64,000 nucleotides of DNA. Origin: Nitrospira defluvii (GTDB taxonomy: Bacteria; Nitrospirota; Nitrospiria; Nitrospirales; Nitrospiraceae). A program made the position numbers and the translations under genes. The DNA lies in the NCBI GenBank assembly GCA_011525625.1, contig WYAX01000009.1:62001-126000 (forward strand). The letters are read 5' to 3'. The notes under the pieces are model-generated. The model was not told the DNA's origin. It saw only the letters and a list, made by a program, of their open reading frames with translations, and did no database searches. Of this stretch, positions 36,392 through 45,294 are shown in pieces (the stretch's first letter is position 1; every line of letters starts with the position of its first letter).

Positions 36392-39300
36392 ATGGTTGCA
36401 CAGATCATCGAGTTCAGCGCGAGAAACCGCTTCATTGTCTTTCTGCTGGTCTCTGCATTCTCAGTGGTCGGACTCTGGGCGATGTGGCAAACACCAATCG
36501 ATGCGTTGCCGGATATTTCCGACACGCAAGTCATCGTCTATACCACCTGGCCGGGGCGCTCGCCCGATCTCGTGGAAGATCAAATCACCTATCCGATCGT
36601 CACTGCCTTGCTCTCCGCGCCGAAGGTCACCGTCGTCCGTGGTTTCTCGGACTTCGGCTATTCCTACGTCTACATTCTCTTCAAAGACGGGACGAATATT
36701 TATTGGGCCAGGTCGCGCATCCTCGAACGGTTGAGCCAACTCTCTGGCCGCATGCCGGAGGGGGTCACGCCGCAACTCGGCCCAGACGCGACGGGCGTGG
36801 GATGGGTCTTTCAGTACGCCCTGGTCGATGAGACCGGCCAGCATGATCTCGCCGCCCTGCGCAGTTTCCAGGATTGGTATTTGCGGTACTGGATACGCGC
36901 CGTGGAAGGCGTGGCCGAGGTGGCCAGTATCGGCGGGTTTGTCCGGCAGTACCAAGTGAACCTTGATCCGACCAAAGTATTGGCCTATCGCCTCTCTCTC
37001 CCTTCTATTGTCGAAACGATTCGCCAGAGCAACAACGACGTAGGGGGCCGCGTCGTGGAGTTCTCCGGAATTGAATACTTGGTCCGTGGGAGAGGTTATA
37101 TCAAGAAAGTTGGGGACATTGAGAAGATCGCTGTGGGGGTCAACGAAAACGGCACACCAATTCTGTTGCGCGACGTCGCGACGGTGCGACTGGGCCCCGA
37201 CATGCGACGAGGACTGGCGGAGCTCAACGGCCAAGGCGAGGTCGCGGGCGGCATCGTCGTCATGCGCTTCGGCGAGAATGCGTTGACCGTAATTGAACGG
37301 GTCAAAGCCAAGCTCAAAGAACTAGAACCCTCCATGCCAAAAGGCATGAAGGTCGTCACGGTCTATGACCGGAGCGACTTGATCCATGAATCGATCGCCA
37401 CGGCCAACGAAAGCCTGCTGGAAGAACTGATTGTGACCGGCTTGTTCATTATCGCCTTCTTGCTGCATGTCCGCTCCGCGATCGTGCCCATTCTCACCCT
37501 GCCGCTTGCGGTGCTGATCGCGTTCATTCCCATGTATCTGCTGGAGATCGGCATCAACATCATGTCACTGGGTGGCATCATCGTCGCGATCGGGGACATG
37601 GTGGATGCCGCGATTGTGATGGTGGATAACGCACACAAGCGTTTAGAGGACTGGGAGCGAGACGGACGCAAGGGTGAGCGGCTCCAGGTCCTGATTGATT
37701 CGGCCAAGGAAGTGGGCCCGCCGATTTTTGCCTCAGTCCTCGTCATTGCCATTTCGTTCATCCCGATCTTTGCCCTCGAATCCCAGGAAGGGCGCATGTT
37801 CAAGCCCCTGGCCTGGACGAATAATCTCGCGATCGCCATGTGCGCGGTGCTGGCCATTACCCTGGTGCCCGCCTGCCTGCCGACCTTCATTCGCGGAAAG
37901 ATCTTTCCGGAACAGAAGCACCCGGTGAGCAGGAGCCTCCAGCGCCTCTATGCGCCGCTGTTGCGATGGACACTGGTGCATCGCGGAACCGTGGTGGCCC
38001 TCGCCATCGGACTCCTGCTGAGCATCGTCCCGGTCTATCAGCGTATGGGCTCCGAGTTCATGCCGCCTCTGTACGAAGGTACGATCCTCTATATGCCCAC
38101 GACGCTCCCCGGGCTCTCGGTCACGGAGGCCAGTCGACTGCTCCAGATGATGGACCAGAAGCTTCGTACGTTCCCCGAGGTCGAGCATGTCTTCGGCAAA
38201 GCGGGACGGGCGGAGACCTCCACCGACCCGGCGCCCTTCAGCATGATGGAAGTGGTCGTCGAGCTGAAATCGAAGGACCAGTGGCGGCCAGGCCTCAGCT
38301 ATGAAGGACTGGTCGATGAGATGGATCGCGCGCTCAACATTCCTGGCGTGACCAACGCTTGGACGATGCCGATTAAGGCGCGGATCGACATGTTGACCAC
38401 CGGCGTCCGCACGCCGGTGGGGATCAAGATCTTCGGTCCCGATCTGAAGCAGATTGGACAGATCGGCGAGCATCTCGAGATGGTACTCAAAGAGGTCCCC
38501 GGCACGCGGAGCGTCTATGCAGAGCGGGTGTCCGGCGGATACTTTCTCGACTTCGATATCAACCGTGACGAGATCGCGCGTTACGGGCTCAAGCTGATGG
38601 ATGTCGGCAAGATCATCGAAACGGCCATCGGGGGTGAAAGTATTGCGACCACGATCGAGGGCCGTGAGCGCTATCCCATCAACGTCCGTTATCTCCGTGA
38701 GTTGCGGGATGATCCTGAAAAACTGAAGCGCGTGCTCGTGGATACGCCGACCGGTGCGCAAGTGCCGCTCGCGCAACTCGCGACGCTCCGATTCGTCAAA
38801 GGCCCACCCATGGTCCGGGATGAAAACGGCATGTTGGCCGGCTACGTCTTTCTCGACATGACGGGGCGTGATGTCGGCGGATATGTGGAGGATCTCAAAC
38901 GGGTTGTGGCGGCAAAAGTCGAACTGCCGCCGGGCTATACGATTGCCTGGTCCGGCCAATATGAGTTCATGGAGCGGGCGAAAGCTCGGTTGAAGTTCGT
39001 CGTGCCGTTGACGCTCATCATCATCTTCGTCATCTTCTATTTCACGTTCCAATCGGTGGCAGAAACCTGCATGGTGATGGTGGGGGTGCCGCTCTCGCTG
39101 GTGGGGGCCATCTGGTACCTGTCGATCCTTGGCTACAACATGAGCATTGCCGTGTGGGTAGGATTCATCACGGTCGTGGGCACGGCCGCGGAGACCAGTG
39201 CCGTCATGTTGGCCTACTTGGATGAGGCCTGTGCCCGGCGTAAAGCGGCTGGAGGTCTCACGACGCTTCAGGATGTAATCGAGACCGTCCATAGTGGGGC

Positions 39301-39970
39301 GGTGGAACGTATCCGACCGATGGCCATGATCGGCATCGTCGACGTGATAGGGCTCTTCCCAGTGATGTGGGCCACCGGCACTGGCGCCGATGTGATGAAA
39401 CGAATTGCGGCTCCACAAGTCGGCGGGGTGTTCTCCGCCATGATCCTCACGCTGTTTGTCATTCCGCCCGTCTATGTCATGTGGCGGTGGTGGAAGGAAC
39501 GGACAGCGACTCAGATGAGTGATGCGGCATTACCAAGAACGGAGGAGAAGGAAATGACAGGAAGAGGAGTGCTCACGCTCATGGTGCTGGTAGGTGCGAT
39601 GGCAAGTCTTGGGTGCCAATCGACACCTAAGCCGACGGTTTTGTCTACACCGACCGGGACCAATGCCGCAGCGTCACAGCACAATGACGAAGGGATCCAG
39701 GCCTATCAGCAGCAACAGTGGGAGAGTGCGAAACAACATTTCGACGCGGCGATCGCCGCGTCTCTGGAGTTCGCCGAAGCCCATTACAACTTAGGCATGA
39801 CCTTATATCGACTGAAGGCGATGCAAGAGGGTGACGCGCATTTCATCAAGGCAGCGAATCTAGCGCCGGGGAACAAGGTCATTTGGGATGCGCCGCCTCT
39901 GAGGGGTGTGACGGTTCCGGACAAGGAAGTTCCTGGAATGTCGTCGGATGGACATATGCACAGCCACTAG
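36392..39970 (+). CDS. cusA: CusA-like RND pump 2 continuing in frame into a TPR lipoprotein
   Basis: Residues 1-1054 are a complete Cu(I)/Ag(I)-type RND pump: GDMVDAAIVMVDNAHKRLED in helix 4 and three Met at 568, 618 and 667 in MPTTLPGLS, FSMMEVVV and IDMLTTG, the same numbers as in pump 1. Where the family stops (after YVMWRWWKER) no stop codon occurs. The frame runs on into a segment that looks like a separate lipoprotein (see 39554). The pump C terminus is cytoplasmic, so a fused signal sequence would have to act as an extra membrane helix. Either a true fusion or lost stop codon with internal re-initiation is possible. Confidence 0.93.
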   Translation: MVAQIIEFSARNRFIVFLLVSAFSVVGLWAMWQTPIDALPDISDTQVIVYTTWPGRSPDLVEDQITYPIVTALLSAPKVTVVRGFSDFGYSYVYILFKDGTNIYWARSRILERLSQLSGRMPEGVTPQLGPDATGVGWVFQYALVDETGQHDLAALRSFQDWYLRYWIRAVEGVAEVASIGGFVRQYQVNLDPTKVLAYRLSLPSIVETIRQSNNDVGGRVVEFSGIEYLVRGRGYIKKVGDIEKIAVGVNENGTPILLRDVATVRLGPDMRRGLAELNGQGEVAGGIVVMRFGENALTVIERVKAKLKELEPSMPKGMKVVTVYDRSDLIHESIATANESLLEELIVTGLFIIAFLLHVRSAIVPILTLPLAVLIAFIPMYLLEIGINIMSLGGIIVAIGDMVDAAIVMVDNAHKRLEDWERDGRKGERLQVLIDSAKEVGPPIFASVLVIAISFIPIFALESQEGRMFKPLAWTNNLAIAMCAVLAITLVPACLPTFIRGKIFPEQKHPVSRSLQRLYAPLLRWTLVHRGTVVALAIGLLLSIVPVYQRMGSEFMPPLYEGTILYMPTTLPGLSVTEASRLLQMMDQKLRTFPEVEHVFGKAGRAETSTDPAPFSMMEVVVELKSKDQWRPGLSYEGLVDEMDRALNIPGVTNAWTMPIKARIDMLTTGVRTPVGIKIFGPDLKQIGQIGEHLEMVLKEVPGTRSVYAERVSGGYFLDFDINRDEIARYGLKLMDVGKIIETAIGGESIATTIEGRERYPINVRYLRELRDDPEKLKRVLVDTPTGAQVPLAQLATLRFVKGPPMVRDENGMLAGYVFLDMTGRDVGGYVEDLKRVVAAKVELPPGYTIAWSGQYEFMERAKARLKFVVPLTLIIIFVIFYFTFQSVAETCMVMVGVPLSLVGAIWYLSILGYNMSIAVWVGFITVVGTAAETSAVMLAYLDEACARRKAAGGLTTLQDVIETVHSGAVERIRPMAMIGIVDVIGLFPVMWATGTGADVMKRIAAPQVGGVFSAMILTLFVIPPVYVMWRWWKERTATQMSDAALPRTEEKEMTGRGVLTLMVLVGAMASLGCQSTPKPTVLSTPTGTNAAASQHNDEGIQAYQQQQWESAKQHFDAAIAASLEFAEAHYNLGMTLYRLKAMQEGDAHFIKAANLAPGNKVIWDAPPLRGVTVPDKEVPGMSSDGHMHSH
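39554..39970 (+). CDS. TPR lipoprotein, in frame with cusA
   Basis: 138 aa starting at ATG 39554, preceded by GGAGGAGAAGGAA, which is a good ribosome site within the cusA frame. The product starts with a lipoprotein signal (VLTLMVLVGAMASLGC) and then two TPR-like helices pairs: NDEGIQAYQQQQWESAKQHF and FAEAHYNLGMTLYRLKAMQE. The end is His/Met-containing (SSDGHMHSH). The presence of a private start, a signal peptide and a lipobox argues that it was, and may still be, translated by itself. In the sequence as given it has no stop codon separating it from the pump. Confidence 0.7.
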   Translation: MTGRGVLTLMVLVGAMASLGCQSTPKPTVLSTPTGTNAAASQHNDEGIQAYQQQQWESAKQHFDAAIAASLEFAEAHYNLGMTLYRLKAMQEGDAHFIKAANLAPGNKVIWDAPPLRGVTVPDKEVPGMSSDGHMHSH

Positions 39971-40065
39971 GCCGGAAGGGTATGCGTTCGCGAAGCACGC
40001 GAGTACAGCGTCACGATTACTTACTCACACAGTGAATTGGTTCACCGCCAACAAGAGAGGTTGTC

Positions 40066-40410
40066 ATGCTAAACGGTCGATGGGCGTTCATGGTTGTCGC
40101 GGCTGGCTTGGTAGTGGTTCTTAACGGCTGTGCGGAGACATCTGCTCAGCGGATGATCAATGCAAACGATCATGTGGGTCTGGCCAATTACTATGCTCAG
40201 CAGGCGCAGGAGCTGAGGGAAAAGGCGAAGGCGTGGGAGGGGACAGCCGAATTTTATGAGAAGCATTCGGATCCCCACGGGAAAACTGAACCGAAGCAAC
40301 ATGCTGCTCACTGTCGGGCGATCGCTCACAACAACCTGAAAGCGGCGGACGAAGCGGATGCGCTGGCCCAAGAACACCGCGCGATGCGTCCGCACGGCAT
40401 GATTCAGTAA
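40066..40410 (+). CDS. Small lipoprotein, NDH-ALAAWY family, paralogue 3
   Basis: 114 aa, AGAGAGG before the ATG. Lipobox LNGC near residue 22, then the family core NANDHVGLANYYAQQAQELR and a C-terminal HCRAIAHNNLKAADEADALA. It matches the copies at 15031 and 21365 in length, order of motifs and the His/Cys placement. It follows the second Cus pump by about 100 bp, as copy 1 accompanies the first. Confidence 0.8.
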   Translation: MLNGRWAFMVVAAGLVVVLNGCAETSAQRMINANDHVGLANYYAQQAQELREKAKAWEGTAEFYEKHSDPHGKTEPKQHAAHCRAIAHNNLKAADEADALAQEHRAMRPHGMIQ

Positions 40411-40457
40411 ATGACTCCGCAAAGCCGTTTTATGGGATCTGGCCCAAGGATGACAGC

Positions 40458-40802
40458 ATGCGGTGCCTGACGAGATGGCTGGGGATTGGTGTAGCGCTCG
40501 GACTCTCGGCCTGTGCGCATACGATACCGGTGGATGCGCCGGTGGTGGATCGGGTCCTGGGAGATCAAGCCTTGCGAGAGCAACTGGTGGCACGAGGCAC
40601 GCAGGATGAGCACTTTGTGCACGAGGTGCTCCATCAACTCGGACAGGGACCTGACGGGGATCGAAAGCTCGCTCGCCTCCTGGCTGAACATCTCGACCAC
40701 CATCCGACGCTCGAGCGAACGGTATTTCAGGAACTGGCGGCGCACCGAACGTTTCAGGATTGGATACTGGAGAGGTTGCGTGGGCAGCAGAAACCGCATT
40801 GA
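40458..40802 (+). CDS. Small lipoprotein of unknown family
   Basis: 114 aa, AAGGA before the ATG. Lipobox LSAC at about residue 19, followed by an Asp/Val-rich and then strongly helical, His- and Leu-rich chain (HFVHEVLHQLGQGP, LAEHLDHHPTLERTVFQELA, RTFQDWILERL). Similar helical DUF-type proteins occur near metal systems, but I do not recognise a named family. It lies between the paralogue-3 lipoprotein and the NYPWER membrane protein and probably shares their transcript. Confidence 0.75.
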   Translation: MRCLTRWLGIGVALGLSACAHTIPVDAPVVDRVLGDQALREQLVARGTQDEHFVHEVLHQLGQGPDGDRKLARLLAEHLDHHPTLERTVFQELAAHRTFQDWILERLRGQQKPH

Positions 40803-40830
40803 GTCAGGAACGTCTCATGGCGACGAGAAC

Positions 40831-41322
40831 GTGAGCGCGTCATCGTCCGAGCACTGGTCCGGCGATCTAGTCCGGCAGGTCACGATGCTTGTTGTCGTGG
40901 CGGTCCTGGTCAATTATCCCTGGGAGCGCCTGCAGTCGCCGCTCTACGTTCATCCCGGCCGAGCCGGTATTCCGTGGTGGCTCTGTCTGGCTGCGAGTCT
41001 GGCGGACGGCCTGTTCGTTGTGGCGATCTTCGGCGTCGGCTGGATAGCCCTGGGTCGCCGAAGATGGTTCGAGCAGCCGGGAATCGAAGGCTACATTGTG
41101 ATGCTGATTTCAGGTGTCGCGATCAGCGTCGGAGTCGAGTGGACCACCGTTCATGTGCTGCGCTGGTGGACGTATGGTGAACAGATGCCGCTCGTGCCCA
41201 TCGTCAACATCGGCCTTGTCCCTTTGACCCAGATGCTGGTGCTTCCGCCGCTGATCTTTCGGGGCGTCGCCGTCGTGTCTCGATATGTCGATAGCATGCG
41301 CGCCAAAGCCTGTGGACAATGA
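40831..41322 (+). CDS. NYPWER membrane protein, paralogue 3
   Basis: About 163 aa from GTG 40831; ATG 40885 is an alternative and the frame is open further upstream inside the preceding gene. Conserved points: NYPWERLQSPLYVHPGRAG, DGLFVVAIF, PGIEGYIVM, EWTTVHVLRWWTYGEQMPLV and QMLVLPPLIFRGVAVV. About four membrane helices. It closes the second Cus cluster, mirroring the first cluster. The following 230 bp (to 41549) contain only a 20-codon hydrophobic frame at 41335 of doubtful meaning. Confidence 0.8.
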   Translation: MSASSSEHWSGDLVRQVTMLVVVAVLVNYPWERLQSPLYVHPGRAGIPWWLCLAASLADGLFVVAIFGVGWIALGRRRWFEQPGIEGYIVMLISGVAISVGVEWTTVHVLRWWTYGEQMPLVPIVNIGLVPLTQMLVLPPLIFRGVAVVSRYVDSMRAKACGQ

Positions 41323-41549
41323 GCACAGAGTGTCATGAAGGCCAATATCGCGAAGAGATTCAGCTTGGTGACCGTTTCGATCCTGGTCGTTCTGTGAAAG
41401 GCGGTGAGGCACGAGTTCAAATGGGACAATACGATCATTGACGCCAACGGTTGAGAGTCGGTGGCGAAGAGTGAACGATGATGGCAGGCCCATGCGCGGT
41501 GGAAAGAGGAAGTACTATTCGATTGGATACCAGTAGAAGGGGGGGCGAA

Positions 41550-41762
41550 ATGAAACAGCAATTTGTGAAGGGGAAGCGCGATGAAAAGGCCGTCAGCGCA
41601 AGAAAGGATAACCCCCAAGAGGGCGCCTTATCCGATGAGCGACAGGAGCGCATTGCGAAGCGGGCCTATGAGCTCTATCTCGAGCGAGGTTGCCGGGAGG
41701 GGTGCGACGTGGAGGATTGGGTCGACGCGGAGCGAGACATTCTTGCGTTACCCCGAGGATAG
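41550..41762 (+). CDS. DUF2934 protein, copy 1
   Basis: 70 aa from ATG 41550 (purine-rich AAGGGGGGGC upstream). The motif RIAKRAYELYLERG, then CDVEDWVDAERDILALP is the DUF2934 helix pair, found as short proteins or tails in many proteobacteria and Nitrospirota. Biochemical role unknown. A second member lies at 58763-59041 on the other strand. Confidence 0.85.
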   Translation: MKQQFVKGKRDEKAVSARKDNPQEGALSDERQERIAKRAYELYLERGCREGCDVEDWVDAERDILALPRG

Positions 41763-41837
41763 GAGCGAATGTTCTCCAGCCGACAGGTTCAACGTCGTCG
41801 CGACTCTGTGTGGGCGAAGAGAGAAGGTGCATAACCG

Positions 41838-43691
41838 ATGAACACCGTGAAAGATCCGGTTTGTGGAATGATGATTTCGGTTGGTGAAGGACTCTCTGTC
41901 GTCTATCTGGGACAAGAGTTCCGGTTCTGTTCTGATCTCTGCAAACGAACCTTCCTGGCTACACCGGAACGCTACGCGGCTGGACCGACAGGAACGGCAC
42001 CGAGCGTCGCGGACGTGACCAGGCGCATTGCGTATTTTTCGATGGAAGTCGCAGTGGATTCGGGCATGCCGACCTACAGCGGAGGCTTAGGTGTCCTGGC
42101 CGGTGACACGTTGCGGTCCTGCGCCGATCTCAAAATTCCTCTCGTCGCCGTCACTCTTCTCTATGGACGCGGCTATTTCGAGCAACACCTGGATGAATGG
42201 GGCAATCAGCGTGAACAGCCTGCGCGTTGGGATCCCTCGAAGTTTGCCCGGTTGCTCCCTCCGACGGTCCACGTGTCCATTGAAGGCCGCCCCGTCGTGG
42301 TCCGGGCGTGGCAGTACGACATCACCGGCCTCTCGGGCTATGTGGTTCCCTTGCTGCTCTTAGATGCCAATGTCGAGGAGAACATAGCCGGCGATCGGGA
42401 ACTGACCGGTGATCTTTATGGTGGCGATGAGCGGTACCGTCTGGCTCAGGAAATTCTGCTGGGTATCGGCGGCGTCCGGATGCTCCGTGCGTTGGGCTAC
42501 ATCCACATTGAACGGTTCCACATGAATGAAGGCCATGCGGCCTTGCTCACTCCTGAGCTGCTGCGTGAGCGCCAACAGAGAGAGCCGGCGGCGTGGGATT
42601 TCGACGGCGTGAGACGGGACTGCATCTTCACCACCCATACCCCTGTGCCGGCCGGCCATGATCAGTTCTCTTATGGACTGGTGAAGCAGCTGCTCGGTGA
42701 GACAGCGCCGCTGGAAGTCCTGCAGATGCTGGGCGGCAGGGACCGGCTGAACATGACGCTCCTGGCTTTGAATCTGAGCACCTACGTGAACGGGGTCGCC
42801 AAGCGTCACGGGCAGGTCTCTCAAGAAATGTTCCCGGGATATGCCATCGACTCCATTACGAACGGCGTGCATTCGGCCACCTGGACCTCGCCCAGCTTTC
42901 AGCAACTGTACGACCGGCATATTCCTGGCTGGCGGACTGATTCCTTCGCCCTCCGCTATGCCATCAGCATCCCTACTCAGGACATCTGGGCGGCGCATAT
43001 TCAAGCGAAGGCACGACTGCTTGAAGAAATCCGGAGGCGGACCTCGTTACCGTTCCGCGATGAGGTGCTGACGATCGGATTTGCCCGGCGGGCCACCCAA
43101 TACAAGCGGGGTGATCTGGTGTTCTCGGCCCCCGATGAGCTCGTCGACATTGCAAAGAAGGTTGGCCCGATTCAGCTGATTTTTGCGGGCAAGGCGCATC
43201 CCAAGGATGCGCCGGGAAAGGAGATCATTCGCCGTGTGGTTCGCGTCGCTGGTCAGGTCAAGCCGGAGGTCCAGATCGCGTATCTGGAGAATTATGATCT
43301 GGCCTTGGCACAGCTTCTGACTGCAGGGGTCGATCTCTGGCTGAACACGCCGCTTCCCCCCTTGGAGGCATCCGGCACGTCCGGGATGAAGGCCGCGCAC
43401 AACGGGGTCCCCAGCTTGAGCGTGCTCGACGGCTGGTGGGTGGAAGGTCATATCGAAGGCATCACGGGGTGGTCCATCGGCCGTGGCCCTTCTGATGCCG
43501 CTTCCCAGGAAGGGCGCGATGCCCAGGATGCCCGCGAGCTGTACGACAAACTGCGAGGGGTCATCACGCCTTTATTCTATCAGAGCCACGAACGATGGAG
43601 CGAGCTCATGCGATCGACTATTACCTTCAACGCTTCCTTCTTCAACACGCACCGCATGGTCCAACAGTATGCGGCCAATGCCTATGTGTAA
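41838..43691 (+). CDS. YHS metal-binding domain fused to alpha-glucan phosphorylase
   Basis: 617 aa. Residues 1-50 are a YHS domain (DPVCGMMISVGEGLSVVYLG, FRFCSDLCKRTFLATPERY), a small fold found on Cu, Ag and Hg ATPases. The rest is an alpha-glucan/glycogen phosphorylase of the short bacterial-archaeal type: IAYFSMEVAVDSGMPTYSGG, LGVLAGDTLRSCADL, HMNEGHAALLTPE, TTHTPVPAGHDQF, ITNGVHSATW, FARRATQYKRGDL and the PLP lysine region ASGTSGMKAAHNGVPSLSVL. The enzyme releases glucose-1-phosphate from glucans. No gap or frameshift separates the parts. YHS on a glucan phosphorylase is unexpected and suggests metal control of glycogen use. Confidence 0.93.
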   Translation: MNTVKDPVCGMMISVGEGLSVVYLGQEFRFCSDLCKRTFLATPERYAAGPTGTAPSVADVTRRIAYFSMEVAVDSGMPTYSGGLGVLAGDTLRSCADLKIPLVAVTLLYGRGYFEQHLDEWGNQREQPARWDPSKFARLLPPTVHVSIEGRPVVVRAWQYDITGLSGYVVPLLLLDANVEENIAGDRELTGDLYGGDERYRLAQEILLGIGGVRMLRALGYIHIERFHMNEGHAALLTPELLRERQQREPAAWDFDGVRRDCIFTTHTPVPAGHDQFSYGLVKQLLGETAPLEVLQMLGGRDRLNMTLLALNLSTYVNGVAKRHGQVSQEMFPGYAIDSITNGVHSATWTSPSFQQLYDRHIPGWRTDSFALRYAISIPTQDIWAAHIQAKARLLEEIRRRTSLPFRDEVLTIGFARRATQYKRGDLVFSAPDELVDIAKKVGPIQLIFAGKAHPKDAPGKEIIRRVVRVAGQVKPEVQIAYLENYDLALAQLLTAGVDLWLNTPLPPLEASGTSGMKAAHNGVPSLSVLDGWWVEGHIEGITGWSIGRGPSDAASQEGRDAQDARELYDKLRGVITPLFYQSHERWSELMRSTITFNASFFNTHRMVQQYAANAYV

Positions 43692-43765
43692 GGGAAGCCG
43701 TGCCCTAGTGAGAGTTAAAGCGGCTGAGCATCGTTCACACTAATGATCACCAAAGGAGGAGAGCA

Positions 43766-44395
43766 ATGAATTTCACACGAGTGATTACCATAGGAGTTCT
43801 GTTTTTCTTGGCGGGGGCGAGTCCCGGTGTTGTCGGGGCGGATGACAAGTCTGGACACTCGAAGATGGATGGTGGTCACGAGGCGGCGACTTGTCGGCCA
43901 TCCACCGGGCATTACCTCCATCATCTGCTGAAACATTCGAAGGAGATCGGCCTGACTGCCGACCAAGTGTCCAAACTGAAGGCGATCCAGCTCGACCTCA
44001 ACCGAACGCGGATCAAAACCGAGGCTGATATGCAGGTGTCGGAGCTGGAGCTAGCGGTACTCACTGAGGACGAGAAAGCCGATCTGTCTGCGATCGAGAC
44101 GAAAGCGAAAGAACGCGCAATGCTGGAGGTTGGCTTGCAGATGGCCGCTATCAAGGCCAAGCGGGATGCGGTGTCTCTGCTCACGCCGGAGCAACGCGAA
44201 AAAGTAACGGCCGAGCGCGAAAAAATGATGAAGGAGATGGGCGGGATGATGGGGAAAGGCGAGAAAGAAAAGAGCGAGGGTGAAAAGAAGAAACATATGG
44301 GCGGGATGATGAAGAAAGGCATGATGGGTGGGAAAAGCGGTGATGGAGACCCATCGCCGGCTCAGCCCAAAGAGGAAGAGTCTCATCAACACTAG
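43766..44395 (+). CDS. Spy/CpxP-like periplasmic protein with Met/His-rich tail
   Basis: 209 aa, AAAGGAGGAG before the ATG. A signal peptide (ending near GVVGA) is followed by HSKMDGGHEAATC, then two long helices typical of the Spy/CpxP/LTxxQ group: EIGLTADQVSKLKAIQLDL and AVSLLTPEQREKVTAEREK, each with the L-T-x-x-Q type mark. The tail is rich in Met, Lys and Gly (MGGMMGKGEKEK, MGGMMKKGMMGG) and ends ESHQH. The family includes envelope-stress chaperones and metal-sensing CnrX-like proteins; copper binding by the tail is likely but inferred. Confidence 0.88.
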   Translation: MNFTRVITIGVLFFLAGASPGVVGADDKSGHSKMDGGHEAATCRPSTGHYLHHLLKHSKEIGLTADQVSKLKAIQLDLNRTRIKTEADMQVSELELAVLTEDEKADLSAIETKAKERAMLEVGLQMAAIKAKRDAVSLLTPEQREKVTAEREKMMKEMGGMMGKGEKEKSEGEKKKHMGGMMKKGMMGGKSGDGDPSPAQPKEEESHQH

Positions 44396-44501
44396 GGTTC
44401 AAAGACCTCAATGGAACGTCGCACCCTGGGCGACGGAGGAGCAAGCTCAGTCTGTCATCATTCAGATGCTGAGTTTCCGGTGATAGTAAGGAGGTATGGG
44501 A

Positions 44502-45242
44502 ATGGAGAAATTCATGGTTGCAAGACGCCGCGGTACAGATGAATCCACACTGGCGAACTTACCAGTTTGTGTTGGTAAGAGCGCGAAGAAGCAAGGCGAT
44601 GAGGCGCCTCTCGGGAGGTGGAACGTAGCGCTGATGCTGGGGCGCAAAGTCCTCGGAGGCACGTTGGTCTTGACCGCGTGTCTGAGCGGGCCATGGACGC
44701 AATTTACGTGGGCGGACAGCAAGGACGGCGTCTTCCCCTCCGCGGATCAGGTGGGGGGGCAGGTGTACCGCGACCCTCTGGCGATAGGAACATACTTTCC
44801 GACGGATTTTGAACTGTATGACATGACCGGTGAGCGCGTCAATCTTTCACAACTCGTTTCCGTAAGGAAAACTGTCATTGCATTTTTCGTGGTGGCCGTT
44901 CCGGCTTCAGTCCTTGAGCTTAAAAAGTTACAGGATTTTGCTGCTGAGCAGGTGCCTCAGCTACAGGTGTTCAATGTGCATGCCAATACGATCCAAGCCG
45001 ACCTTACGGGGGGCGGGCCCAACAGGGCTGTCGAGGACAGCATACGCACAGTAGCGCTTGCCCGGAAAGAACACGGTCTCAGAAATCCGACGTTTGTGGC
45101 GCCAAACGATACGATGAGTCCGACCGGATTGTCTAATCGTCTCGGCGTCCGCGGCGTGCCCACCATTTTCGTTTTGGGAGCCGACGGGAAGGTGCAGAAC
45201 ATCTTTATCGGCCCGCATAACTGGAAGCCGGGCGATCTGTGA
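44502..45242 (+). CDS. Thioredoxin-fold redoxin lacking active-site Cys
   Basis: 246 aa from ATG 44502, six bases after AAGGAGG (ATG 44496 is too close). A later ATG at 44634 would give a plain lipoprotein-like start (VLGGTLVLTAC). The body is an AhpC/TSA-type fold: GTYFPTDFELYDMTGERVNL, TVIAFFVVAVPASVLELKKL and the cis-Pro region GVRGVPTIFVLGADGKVQNI. Where redoxins carry Cys-x-x-Cys this one has VPAS, and no Cys occurs in the fold, so it should not be redox active. It may bind a partner or metal; the next gene is the NosZ-like propeller. Confidence 0.82.
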   Translation: MEKFMVARRRGTDESTLANLPVCVGKSAKKQGDEAPLGRWNVALMLGRKVLGGTLVLTACLSGPWTQFTWADSKDGVFPSADQVGGQVYRDPLAIGTYFPTDFELYDMTGERVNLSQLVSVRKTVIAFFVVAVPASVLELKKLQDFAAEQVPQLQVFNVHANTIQADLTGGGPNRAVEDSIRTVALARKEHGLRNPTFVAPNDTMSPTGLSNRLGVRGVPTIFVLGADGKVQNIFIGPHNWKPGDL

Positions 45243-45294
45243 CCTGGTCACATGATCTAATGAACATTCAATCCATGATTGAGGAGGCGAAAAC

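Noticed and set aside
37733-39418. 561-codon open frame on the - strand inside cusA
   Set aside because: High-GC shadow of the pump; His/Arg-rich translation without recognisable domain.
41335-41397. 20-codon hydrophobic frame after the third NYPWER gene
   Set aside because: Short, no clear ribosome site and no second copy; not enough to support a gene.
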